From: Bacteroidia bacterium
Lineage (GTDB): Bacteria; Bacteroidota; Bacteroidia; UBA4408
Reading direction: 5' to 3'
Length of the DNA: 64,000 nucleotides
NCBI GenBank assembly: GCA_020845635.1
Contig: JADLFI010000015.1
Location: 35,597 to 99,596 of the forward strand
Shown one piece after another: positions 25,653 to 35,400 of this stretch (position 1 is the stretch's first letter; each line of letters starts with the position of its first letter). The position numbers and the translations under genes were made by a program. A model generated the notes under the pieces. That model was given only the letters and a program-made list of their open reading frames with translations, made no database searches and was not told the DNA's origin.

Positions 25653-25660
25653 TATTTTTG
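25653..25660 (+). promoter_or_regulatory. -7 promoter box of the flavin reductase gene
   Basis: TATTTTTG, full TAnnTTTG match, 9 bases before the ATG at 25670. Confidence 0.5.
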
Positions 25661-25669
25661 TAGTATATT

Positions 25670-26557
25670 ATGCTAAGTATTAAACCTAAAGATATAGCTA
25701 CAGGTAAGTTTCACGGACTATTGTTATCGGCAGTGGCTCCACGACCTATAGCTTTTGCAAGTACCATTGATGACCAAGGAACTCCAAACCTTAGTCCTTT
25801 TAGTTTTTTCAATGTTTTCGGGAGCAATCCTCCAATCGCTATTTTTTCGCCTGCACGCAGGGTAAGAGATAATACTACCAAACATACTCTGGAAAATGTA
25901 AAACACCACCCTGAAGTGGTGATAAATGTTGTGAACTACAACATGGTGCAGCAAGCATCATTGGCGAGTACAGAGTATCCTAAAGGGGTAAATGAGTTTG
26001 TTAAATCAGGATTTACACCTTTGGCCTCAGAGTTAGTAAAACCATTCAGGGTAAAAGAAAGCCCGGTACAATTAGAGTGCAAGGTTAAGCAAATTATTGA
26101 AACAGGAACCGAAGGAGGTGCCGGAAATCTGATTATGTGCGAAATAGTTTTAATACATATTAGTGAAAATGTATTAAACGAAAAAGGAGAGATAGATCAA
26201 CACAAGATTGATTTGGTAGCTCGATTGGGCGGAAACTGGTATTCCAGAAATTCGGGAAGCGCCTTGTTTGAAGTGCCTAAGCCTCTTACTACTTTAGGAG
26301 TAGGTGTTGATGCTATTCCTGAAAATATCAGATATAGCCATGTATTAAGTGGCAACGATTTGGGAAAACTGGGTAATGTTGAACAATTACCATCAAATGA
26401 TGAAATTGAATTTTTTAAAGAATCAGCCGAATATGAACAGTTAAACAAAGAGTTTAAATTCAGTCAGGAAGGTGATAATGCCAAACACCATGCCGCCAAG
26501 TATTTGTTGAGTAAAGATGACAATATAACTGCTTGGAAGATTCTATTAAGTAGCTAA
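25670..26557 (+). CDS. flavin reductase family protein (flavoredoxin-like)
   Basis: 295 residues. The first 200 form a FMN-binding split barrel (AVAPRPIAFASTIDDQGTPN, then LSPFSFFNVFGSNPP and PVQLECKV), the fold of flavin reductases and flavoredoxins that reduce or carry FMN. A C-terminal extension of about 90 residues (IPENIRYSHVLSGNDLGKLGN onward) is shared with long bacterial homologues. It is followed 22 bases later by a DUF3127 gene in the same direction. The redox partner is unknown. Confidence 0.85.
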   Translation: MLSIKPKDIATGKFHGLLLSAVAPRPIAFASTIDDQGTPNLSPFSFFNVFGSNPPIAIFSPARRVRDNTTKHTLENVKHHPEVVINVVNYNMVQQASLASTEYPKGVNEFVKSGFTPLASELVKPFRVKESPVQLECKVKQIIETGTEGGAGNLIMCEIVLIHISENVLNEKGEIDQHKIDLVARLGGNWYSRNSGSALFEVPKPLTTLGVGVDAIPENIRYSHVLSGNDLGKLGNVEQLPSNDEIEFFKESAEYEQLNKEFKFSQEGDNAKHHAAKYLLSKDDNITAWKILLSS

Positions 26558-26579
26558 TAAATAATTAAAATTATATATC

Positions 26580-26996
26580 ATGTTTGAAATTTCAGGTATT
26601 TTAAAGGTTAAGAATTCGGAAGTTCAAGTTTCCGAAAAATTCCGTAAGCGCGAGTTTGTTATTCAAGAAAACTCTTCGCAATTTCCACAAATATTACTAT
26701 TTCAATTAACACAAGATCGTTGTTCTTTGATTGAGAATGCCAATATTGGCGATGAGATTAAAGTAAACTTCAACTTAAGGGGCAGGGAATGGACTAACCA
26801 GCAAGGAGAGGTTAAATATTTTAATTCGCTTGAGGCTTTTAGGGTTGATATAGTAAGATCTGTTGTTAATAGTAATAATGCTTCGCAGATGTCTCAAAGC
26901 ACTGATTTTACTGCAGAAGCAAATAAGTCGGTTGAAACTGCAGCCGCACCGGGAAGCAATGAGGCTTCAGGAGCTGATGATGATTTGCCGTTTTAA
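26580..26996 (+). CDS. DUF3127 single-strand-binding-like protein
   Basis: 138 residues: an OB-fold-like N-terminal domain (FEISGILKVKNSEVQVS, KREFVIQEN, NFNLRGREWTNQQGEVKYFN) followed by a disordered linker rich in Ser, Asn and Ala and a C-terminal acidic DDDLPF. That tail closely resembles the DDDIPF tip with which SSB recruits partner proteins. The protein is characteristic of Bacteroidota. It probably binds single-stranded nucleic acid; the function is inferred only from fold and tail. Confidence 0.82.
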   Translation: MFEISGILKVKNSEVQVSEKFRKREFVIQENSSQFPQILLFQLTQDRCSLIENANIGDEIKVNFNLRGREWTNQQGEVKYFNSLEAFRVDIVRSVVNSNNASQMSQSTDFTAEANKSVETAAAPGSNEASGADDDLPF

Positions 26997-27000
26997 CAGT

Positions 27001-27834
27001 TTATTCCGAAACGAATAACGGTTCGGTAATAGCCGGAATTGCATTTATTTCACGGGCTGTATCAAACAATAATTGAATGGCATTTTTGCCTTGTTCGCCT
27101 AGGTGTAAACTGTAATTATTAACATATAGGTTTATATGTTGTTGAATTACTTTTTCGTCCATGGCTTGTGCGTGCATTTTAGTATATGGTAATGATTGTT
27201 CAGGGTGTTTAAAAGCATAGGCAACACTGTTTTTAATTAATTCATCAACATCTTTCTTTACTTGTTCGGGCAGGGTTCTTTGTATGGCTATACCACCAAG
27301 TGGGATAGAAGCTCCCGAGAACTCTTCCCAAAAAGCACCTAAGTCTTTTATCAATTTTAATCCTTTTTGTTGATAGGTAAATCGGTTTTCGTGAATAATT
27401 AAACCGGCATCAAAATCATGCCTTAAAACTGCATCTTCTATTTCGCTGAAAATAAGCTCGTGGGTATTGGTAACCTCAGGAAAAGCAAGCTTCATAAGCA
27501 AAGCAGCAGTAGTGTATTTTCCGGGAATAGCAACTTTTAAGTCCGAAAGAGGCTTATCTATTTTATCAGAGGTAGTTATTAGTAAAGGGCCACAACCTTT
27601 GCCGAGTGCACTTCCTGCATTCAGTATCTGGTAATTTTGTGTAAGATATGCCATGGCACTATAGCTGAGTTTGCTGATATGCACAGAGTTGTTCAAGGCA
27701 TTTTTATTAAGCTCTTCTACATCGGCCAGTATTACTTCAAAGGAGTATCCTTTAGTATCAATACGATGATTAACTATAGCGTCAAAAATAAAAGTATCAT
27801 TGGGGCAAGGCGAGAAAGCTAATTTTAAGTTCAT
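27001..27834 (-). CDS. mqnD: 1,4-dihydroxy-6-naphthoate synthase (futalosine pathway)
   Basis: MqnD converts cyclic dehypoxanthine futalosine to 1,4-dihydroxy-6-naphthoate in the alternative menaquinone pathway. 277 residues, periplasmic-binding-protein fold, with LAFSPCPNDTFIFDA at the start, SKLSYSAMAYL, GSALGKGCGPLLI and a mid-domain DAGLIIHENR including the catalytic His. Its presence implies menaquinone from futalosine. It lies 12 bases downstream of recO on the same strand and converges with the DUF3127 gene with 4 bases between. Confidence 0.93.
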   Translation of the reverse strand: MNLKLAFSPCPNDTFIFDAIVNHRIDTKGYSFEVILADVEELNKNALNNSVHISKLSYSAMAYLTQNYQILNAGSALGKGCGPLLITTSDKIDKPLSDLKVAIPGKYTTAALLMKLAFPEVTNTHELIFSEIEDAVLRHDFDAGLIIHENRFTYQQKGLKLIKDLGAFWEEFSGASIPLGGIAIQRTLPEQVKKDVDELIKNSVAYAFKHPEQSLPYTKMHAQAMDEKVIQQHINLYVNNYSLHLGEQGKNAIQLLFDTAREINAIPAITEPLFVSE

Positions 27835-27846
27835 AAGAATAAGTAA

Positions 27847-28578
27847 TTAAGCAGTATGTACTTCTGACAGTACCTCTAATGATTTTATATTTTTAAATTC
27901 AGGAATATGTAAGGAATAATATAACAATATGTTTTCGAGAAGTTTCACACGTGTTTCTGTATTCAAAAATATTTGCCCCATCGTTTCATAGTCAAGAGAA
28001 AGGAGTTGAGCAAAGAGTTGACTGTATTGCTCCCCCATCATATAATTATCTCCTGATTTAAAATGATTAAAACGACCCTCGTGAAAGTAAAAAAACTTAT
28101 TGTGTTTATCATAATTTGAAACAGGCTTAAACCCTAAATACCGGGTAAGCTGAGTTAAGAATACCAAATGAAAATTATTACAATTGCCCTCCGTATTGTT
28201 TAAATGTGCAATACTTTGAATAATAAATCCAAATAGAGCCGTGTCTGATTGTTCTTCTTTAAGAACTTTGTAAAGCACTTCGTTTAGAAACAAAAGTACA
28301 GAGCGCTTGGTATGATGAAGCAAGATAGAGTTAATACTCTCGGCACATCTTATTTCTCCCAGCCGGTTTAGCTTAGAACTATTATCATCGGGTATTTCGA
28401 GCCAAAGTGGCTGCAAGCTTTGTAATAAAGCGGCTTTATTTCTATTTTGTTTTGATTTGCTTAACGACACAATGAACGACTTAAGCCCGAAATGCTCAGT
28501 ATATATTTTTACAATTTTATGATTATCGTTAAAGGGTATAAACCTTAAAACTACACCACGTGTTTTTTGAAATTGCAT
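27847..28578 (-). CDS. recO: DNA repair protein RecO
   Basis: 243-residue recombination mediator of the RecFOR pathway: an N-terminal OB fold (QKTRGVVLRFIPFNDNHKIVKIYT, in two parts, then FGLKSFIVSL) followed by an all-helical domain. The zinc-binding cysteines of many RecO proteins are absent, as is common in Bacteroidota. Its ATG shares a base with the stop codon of porZ, so translation of the two is coupled. Confidence 0.88.
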   Translation of the reverse strand: MQFQKTRGVVLRFIPFNDNHKIVKIYTEHFGLKSFIVSLSKSKQNRNKAALLQSLQPLWLEIPDDNSSKLNRLGEIRCAESINSILLHHTKRSVLLFLNEVLYKVLKEEQSDTALFGFIIQSIAHLNNTEGNCNNFHLVFLTQLTRYLGFKPVSNYDKHNKFFYFHEGRFNHFKSGDNYMMGEQYSQLFAQLLSLDYETMGQIFLNTETRVKLLENILLYYSLHIPEFKNIKSLEVLSEVHTA

Positions 28579-30890
28579 TAGTTGGCTAAAAATATTTTTG
28601 TTGTTTTTGTTTTTGAACCATCAGAATTGGTACAGAAAACAATATATACACCAGTTTGAGCTTTTCTACCGTCAAAATTCTTTCCATCCCATATAGCCTG
28701 ACCGCCAAGCGCCTTTGTGGCATATATTAACCTTCCCGAAATATCGGTTATTTTAACATCACAATCGCGTGCAAGACCCTTAATAGCAATTAAACCTTCG
28801 TAGCCCGGTTTAACCGGGTTGGGATAAGCATAAACATCATCAAAATCTTCATCTGCTTGCGTGGCAGTGTATTTATATGATATTATACCATTTGCTGTTG
28901 CCATATATATTTCACCGGAGGCTCCATCAATTTCCAAATCATTAATAGTGTTAGAAAGTAATGGGCTATTGTCCTTCGTAAAATGTTCCAGCTCTTTGGT
29001 ACCATCAGCGTTTACCAAATATACTCCATTGTTGGCAGTACCAATCCATTTGCGATTAGCACCATCTACGGCAATACATTTAATAATTTCGCTTTCAAGT
29101 AAGTACTCCACATAACCGCCTAGTTCAATTTTTATTTGTTGAGCATCAAAATCTTTATCATCGAATATGGTTGAGGGAGTGTAAAAAACACAAATTCCTT
29201 TGTCTGTTCCTATCCACATGGAGCCGTTCAAATCCTCGGCAATAGCTAAAGCATCGGCTCCTGTAATGGCTCCACTTCCGGGTGAGAAACCAAGTCTTTT
29301 TACTTTATCGTCATTTTTATTGCTGATAGTTCCGTTATCATCAAACACCAAAATACCACCTCCTTCGGGCAATATGCACCACTTTTGACCTAATGAATTT
29401 ATCAATATTTTAGAAATACGGGTAAGTCCTATAACATTCTGTGTAACAAAGCTATCCCAAACTTTTTGTTTATTGTTAAATACACAAATACTATTATTAC
29501 TGTATGCATTGGTAACCCAAATATTCCCATCTGCGTCAAATGCAGTACCTCCTACATAAACGTATGGCGTAGTTGGCATGGTGTCGAGAGAAGAGTTATG
29601 ATTATCAAAATAATTGGTTACTTTGTTTCCATTAATCTGCACAAGTCCCCTACTCCAGCTGGAACAAAAAACTCTCTCGGCATCTTTCGGGTCAGGGCAA
29701 ACATTAATTAAATCAAACACCCCGTATTGATTATACAAAGTATCTCCTGATACTATTTGCCATTGATTATTGTAAAAGTGAGAAATACCATCGGTGTTAT
29801 ATAAATTAGACCACCCATCCAAATCGCCCGGAGCAACCCACAAATGACCATCAACAATAGCTAAATCAATGGCTTTATTTGATGCTGGTCCGTCCGGACG
29901 AATAATTTCATAATCTCCGCCCTGAAACTTTGATTTTACCATACCGCTGTTAAAATCAGCCAAATAAAAGTAATTATCAAAAAACAACGCGTCACGAGGG
30001 TCGGCTTGAGGATAGAAATTCTTGGCATCTAAATATTGCCAGTTGCCTTGAGTTAAAACTGTTCCACCCGCATATAGCACCAATAACTTGTCATCGCTTG
30101 TTTTAAAACCATAGCATTTGTAATTGATAGATGAATCTGCCCAAGTCCAGGTATTTCCATTTATATTTTTTTCCCATATTCTTCCTGAGTAAGGAGGAAT
30201 ATCTTGGTTGGTTATTATTTTATTATTGTAGAAAATAATAGCATTAAAATTTGCATTGGGTAAATCAGACTCTATGTTCCAAGCTGCCATATCGGAAAGA
30301 AATGGATTGCTGCGTAACGCCTTGAAAACTCCATTGCTTGTTGATGCATAAAAATAAGTACCATCGGTTGTAACGCTTTTTACATCTAAAGCAATGCCGT
30401 TAAGCCCAATATAGTAGGTGTCCTTTATTTCGTATCGTTGTAAGTCAAGAACAACAATTCCAAAACCACAGGCTAAATAGGCATATTGTTCATATACAAA
30501 AATATTGTTGATGGTTTTATTGCCAAGAATTTGCTTGTTTTTTATATCGGAAACATTGATGATTTTACCGTCTTTAATAATATCAATATTTGTATTGGCA
30601 TAAACAATTACCATTGCCTTTTGACTCTCGTTATAGGCCAGTTTAATAGCTGAAACATCTGATAATCCATTTACTTTTGAGAGACGCTCTAAACTATTGT
30701 CATTAACATTGTAGGTAAAAACATTACCATTGGCAATACAATAAATCAAGTTACCTGCTTTTTCAATAGAAACTCCTCTGTTATAAGCCAAGTGGTCGCG
30801 CCATTGACCAATAGCAATATCTTGCGCAAACACTTGCACAACACAAGTGAATAATAAATAAACCAGAATTTTTGAGAATTTACTCATCAT
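28578..30890 (-). CDS. porZ: PorZ, type IX secretion system beta-propeller protein
   Basis: 770 residues, exported (signal peptide ends VVQVFA, then Q). The PorZ opening is recognisable: IAIGQWRDHLAYNRGVS ... NGNVFTYNVNDN ... LSKVNGLSD. Repeated propeller blades follow (MWIGTDKGICVF, KWIGTANNGVYLV, IYMATANGIISY). The C-terminal domain from about 690 (VYAYPNPVKPGYEG ... DISGRLIY ... WDGKNFDGRKAQTGVYIV) is a type A T9SS sorting signal. PorZ is part of the cell-surface attachment complex that processes secreted cargo. It overlaps recO by one base and has a promoter at 30902-30909. Confidence 0.9.
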   Translation of the reverse strand: MMSKFSKILVYLLFTCVVQVFAQDIAIGQWRDHLAYNRGVSIEKAGNLIYCIANGNVFTYNVNDNSLERLSKVNGLSDVSAIKLAYNESQKAMVIVYANTNIDIIKDGKIINVSDIKNKQILGNKTINNIFVYEQYAYLACGFGIVVLDLQRYEIKDTYYIGLNGIALDVKSVTTDGTYFYASTSNGVFKALRSNPFLSDMAAWNIESDLPNANFNAIIFYNNKIITNQDIPPYSGRIWEKNINGNTWTWADSSINYKCYGFKTSDDKLLVLYAGGTVLTQGNWQYLDAKNFYPQADPRDALFFDNYFYLADFNSGMVKSKFQGGDYEIIRPDGPASNKAIDLAIVDGHLWVAPGDLDGWSNLYNTDGISHFYNNQWQIVSGDTLYNQYGVFDLINVCPDPKDAERVFCSSWSRGLVQINGNKVTNYFDNHNSSLDTMPTTPYVYVGGTAFDADGNIWVTNAYSNNSICVFNNKQKVWDSFVTQNVIGLTRISKILINSLGQKWCILPEGGGILVFDDNGTISNKNDDKVKRLGFSPGSGAITGADALAIAEDLNGSMWIGTDKGICVFYTPSTIFDDKDFDAQQIKIELGGYVEYLLESEIIKCIAVDGANRKWIGTANNGVYLVNADGTKELEHFTKDNSPLLSNTINDLEIDGASGEIYMATANGIISYKYTATQADEDFDDVYAYPNPVKPGYEGLIAIKGLARDCDVKITDISGRLIYATKALGGQAIWDGKNFDGRKAQTGVYIVFCTNSDGSKTKTTKIFLAN

Positions 30891-30901
30891 TGTTTTACCT
30901 G

Positions 30902-30909
30902 CAAAATTA
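30902..30909 (-). promoter_or_regulatory. -7 promoter box of porZ-recO
   Basis: TAATTTTG on the minus strand, full TAnnTTTG match, 12 bases before the porZ ATG. Confidence 0.55.
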
Positions 30910-30987
30910 GAAGATATTATGATAAAAATTTAGTAACTCTCCCTAAAACGTATTTTTGTTACAATTATTTAATCAGTCCGGGTTTTT

Positions 30988-31371
30988 CTATTTTATGGTT
31001 TTAAGTTCTCTTTGTGTAATCTCGGTTATCACCTCAGTATATATAGAGTCGAGCAGTATTGGGTTTTCGGAATAGTAGTCGTAACTTTCTTTAAATTTTA
31101 AGGCTGTTATCCCATATTGCTTATATATTTTACTTTTAAGAGTATTGCGTGTTTCCTGTTTCTTATAATCTTCAATAAACCTAATGTTTACTGAGGCTTC
31201 AATTAAATGTATATCGGCCAATACTTTAACTATAGTATCAACACCTATAGGGCGAATAGAAGGAGTAGGTGCTGTTTCATTCTTATGACAAGAAGCTATA
31301 ATAATTAACATAACAAAGGCTATAGCTATATAATATAGTTTTTGCAAGTACCTTTTCAAGTTTACATCCAT
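30988..31371 (-). CDS. DUF4296 lipoprotein
   Basis: 127 residues. A lipoprotein signal ends FVMLIIIASC; the mature part has the DUF4296 pattern VKVLADIHLIEASVNIRF and IYKQYGITALKFKESYDYYSENP. Small helical envelope lipoprotein of unknown function, found in Bacteroidota. It overlaps the 3' end of the PorP/SprF gene by 10 bases, so it is the third gene of that unit. Confidence 0.8.
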   Translation of the reverse strand: MDVNLKRYLQKLYYIAIAFVMLIIIASCHKNETAPTPSIRPIGVDTIVKVLADIHLIEASVNIRFIEDYKKQETRNTLKSKIYKQYGITALKFKESYDYYSENPILLDSIYTEVITEITQRELKTIK

Positions 31372-32411
31372 ACCGGACAGTTTTTAGATTTTATTATAAA
31401 CGCAGGATGCTTTTTAAATATATAAATAATTGAAACTTCAGCTCCGCCTCGTAAATGGTTTACCGATTTTAATGAAGACAAAGTAATGTCATAGCTTAAT
31501 CCTACCCTAAAATTCTCATAATCCATAGCTGCGGCAACTATGGCTGCATCTCCCATACGATAAAATAAACCACCATAAACAGCATAATCTGAGAGACCTG
31601 TACTACCTAACCAATACTTCACCCATGAACCTACATTAAAAGCATTGTATTTGTTCTGATGCGAGTATTGTAACTCGGGAATAATGTCAACAAAGGTAGC
31701 TATAGGTTTTATTAATGTTAAATGTGCATTGAATTTAGCCGATACCACAATAGGGTCTTCATTATAAAACGATTTGTGAGGCTTGTTAAAATGCTGGTAT
31801 GAGAACCCTGCTGTGGCTGTATTTCTTTTGTTTTTAAACATAAGCCAGGAAACACCTGTACTGAAATCGGCAAAGACAAAATTTGTCCGCGAAAATGTTT
31901 CTCCGGTTGCAATAGAACCATTAAAGCCATCACCATCATACTGATTGTCAAAAGTAAGATAATTGGGATTAATTCCTCTATTGGCAATACCCGGCTGAAA
32001 ACCTATTGATATAAAATGTGCTGAATCTTGACTAACTTTTTTTATATATGCTAATGATAAACTAAGTTTATTTCCACCATAACGGCTGTCACCGGCCTTA
32101 TCGTTTTGAATATAGGCCCCAAGCCCAATGATGTCATTTTTTAATTTCAGTTTAGTATCACCGGCTAAAGTAAAAGAGTTATAACCAACAGTAAGTACTT
32201 TATATTGATTACGAAAATTGGCGGCTATTCTATAATCTCCATCATACAATCCGGTATTGGCCGGGTTCTGATAAATTGCAGCCGAATTAAACTGTGAGTA
32301 ATGAACATCTTGCGTGTAGCCAGGCTTATAACTCAAAAACATAAACAATAGCATACTTAAATAAATATACTTTGCTGAGTTATGGCTATATGGCTTTATT
32401 AACAAACTCAT
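31362..32411 (-). CDS. PorP/SprF-family outer-membrane protein
   Basis: 349 residues. A signal peptide is followed by the family opening QDVHYSQFNSAAIYQNPANTG and a series of amphipathic strands typical of a 14-strand barrel (GDYRIAANFRNQYK; GLGAYIQNDKAGDSRYG; ATAGFSYQHFNKPH). PorP/SprF proteins anchor or help export partners that have a type B sorting domain. The gene directly upstream encodes such a partner and the two frames abut with no gap, supporting a dedicated secretion pair. Confidence 0.88.
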   Translation of the reverse strand: MSLLIKPYSHNSAKYIYLSMLLFMFLSYKPGYTQDVHYSQFNSAAIYQNPANTGLYDGDYRIAANFRNQYKVLTVGYNSFTLAGDTKLKLKNDIIGLGAYIQNDKAGDSRYGGNKLSLSLAYIKKVSQDSAHFISIGFQPGIANRGINPNYLTFDNQYDGDGFNGSIATGETFSRTNFVFADFSTGVSWLMFKNKRNTATAGFSYQHFNKPHKSFYNEDPIVVSAKFNAHLTLIKPIATFVDIIPELQYSHQNKYNAFNVGSWVKYWLGSTGLSDYAVYGGLFYRMGDAAIVAAAMDYENFRVGLSYDITLSSLKSVNHLRGGAEVSIIYIFKKHPAFIIKSKNCPVWM

Positions 32412-35400
32412 TTATCTTATCAATGTTACATTTCCTTTATCTTCAAACACCTCACCATTACGACAAGTAGCTTTCAAAAACCAACCAAAAACTCCCGGAT
32501 CAGCTAAATGTCCTTGATAGTAACCATCCCATCCAATATTCTTATCATTGGTTTCAAAAACCTTTTCCCCCCAACGATTGTAAATGGCAAAATACAATTG
32601 TGATATATAATTACCTCTAACCCTGAGTACATCATTATTGCCATCATTGTTAGGACTAAAAGTATTTGGAATGTAAATACCCGTTTTATCGCAAACAGCT
32701 TTAAAAACAACAATTTTAATTTTTTCTGTTCTACTACAACTGTTTCCTTCGGTTACGGTTAAAGTATATTCGGTTGTATTTGGCGGAGTTACTACAATAT
32801 TATCAGAATTAGGTTTATCAACACTTTCGGCAGGTTGCCACTGAAAAGTATAATTGCCTTGATTTATGCTAACATTAACCGAGGTGCTTTCTCCTGCAAA
32901 AATAGTATCGTGTTCGGCTTCAACGGCTATTTGTGCCAAGCCTACTGATGATATTGTAATGTGTGTAGAAAATAGCTGTCGGCAAGTATCCCCTTGAGAA
33001 TTAATACGCCCTATAATTACCGAATAGGTAGTGTTTTCGTGAACAGTAACCAACTGGTTGGGCGTGCTTGGGTTGTTGAATGCTGAGTCCGGCATCCAAT
33101 AATAAAAATCACCCCCACGAGCCTCTAACAATACATCAGTAGGAACCAAGCAAAGCAATGTATCGGGCGATATGCTGTACGGTGGATATGATTTAATAGA
33201 AATATTAGAACTTACAGTATCAACACACCCATTTTGTGCAGTAACAATGAGGTTAACGATGTAATTACCCGGTTGAAAATTGTTGTCGGGGTTTTGCAAT
33301 ACAGAAGATTGCCCATCGCCAAAATTCCATTGCCATTGTACACTCGGGTTGCCTGAAACATTTGTAGTTTCAAGAAATGATACTACGTTACTGCAACTAT
33401 CTTGATGGCTTGTAAACGATGCGTTAAAAGGAGGGTTTATATGAATATCAAAGAAAGCAGTGTCGCTACACATATTGTTGTTCCCCCAATAAACTACTAA
33501 ATAAGCATGATAAAGTCCTGTATCCGGATATAAATAAGTTGTTGATTGTAGAGCAGATGTGTTATTAGGGGCACCGGTGTTTCCAAAGTTCCATAGATAG
33601 TTTCCGGCATTGTTTGGTTGTGCATTAAATTGTACCGTGTTGTTACCACAACTGGAGACTATGGCAGGTTCAGCCTCAAGAGCTGATAAGGTAATAACTG
33701 TATCAATAGTGCCTGAACATCCCGAGTTATCACTTATGCTCAACTGTACAGTATAAGTTCCGGGTTGTGTGAAGGTATGGATTGGATTTTGCAGACTTGA
33801 GGTTACACTGTCGCCAAAGTTCCATTGCCAAGACGATATAGATGGGTACATGTTTCCTGACAAATCGCTAAAATTAACAGTGTTGGTGCATGGTGCATTT
33901 GTATAGGAGAAAGAAGGACTAAGACCCGGTTGAACAGTAATATATTTGATAACCGTATCGGCCTGATTGCAACTATTGACATCTCGTGTTATTAGCTTTA
34001 CAGGATATGTACCGGCATTTGTAAAAGTTCGTACCGGGTTAAGTTCTACTGAGGTAGTATCATTGTTCCCAAAGTCCCACAAATAATTATTAGGCGATAA
34101 ATTGGTAAAGTGAACTTCAAGCGGGGCACAACCTGACATTGGGGTGGCAATAAAATCGGCACTAACCACTCCTATTTCAAAATCAAATTTAAATACCCCC
34201 ACATTACAATTTGTACTGTTATTGGTGGTGCTCCACGCACCGGTTGTTGTCGGAAAATCATCATGACCTCCGCAGCCTGCACATAAAGCCTGATATACTA
34301 TACCCTTTTTATCAAAACGACTAGTTCCTCCATCTACATGCTCATGGCTTTGAGCGCCCCCAAAATAAGTTGCATAAATCATGCTGTCCATATCCTGTTC
34401 AAATACGGCCAAGTAAAAATCAAAACCATCTGTAGTACTTTGAAAAGCATTGTTGGTTAAAGGCATTCCGGTTGTTGGTACTCCCATAAGCAAGTTGCCG
34501 GTCCAACCTGAAATATAAATATGTTCACAATCGTCAACTAAAAAAGCACTAGGCGATATATTGGTTGTTCCGTTCCCGTTTCCAAAGGTGGTAGAAAAAA
34601 ATACGGTACTTAAAGTGCTGTCAAGTTTCATAATAAACTGACCACTATTGGGATTTTGATAAACACTCCCTATATAAGGAAACAGCCCTGTGGTTTGCCC
34701 GAGAAGATATACGTTCTTAAAAGCATCTAATTGAATAAAAAAACTTTGGTCGTAAACATTGGTTCCAATATATGAAGTTACTATAGGGGTATTTGAATTG
34801 GTTGATATTTTTGCAACAAATCCATCGGCAGTGCCTCCGGCAAATGTACTCTGGTAAGTTCCTGCTGTGCCTGACAAATTGGTACTGGCTGTACCTCCTG
34901 TAATATACACATTATCGCCATCTATAGCAATGGCATATATTGCATCATCCTGATTGCCGCCTACAAAACTACTGTATAACAAATTCTGTAGAGTGGCATC
35001 AAACTTAAATAAGCATCCGTCTAAAGCATCATTCTTTACTGCCTGTACAGCATTACTAGTAGTAGGGAAATCGGGCGAATAGGTACAAGAACCAACAATA
35101 ATATTATCGTTAGAATCAATATTTATTTCACCTCTAAAAAAATCACCGTAGTTATAAGCCAAATTTGCAGGAGTATTTAAACCATCATTATCACTTCCCC
35201 CCATAAAGGTGCTTCCTATTAACTGAGTACCGCTATGGTTAAACCGGGTAACAAAACAGTCAGTCCCATTTTCAAAAAATGTTCCGTTGCTCGCTGCCTG
35301 AAAGCTATTACCTCCTTTAAAGGTAGCATTATACGCCCCCGAAGTTACCGGAAAATCATCAGAGCCGGTAGTACCATAGATACATAGTTCATCGTTTGAG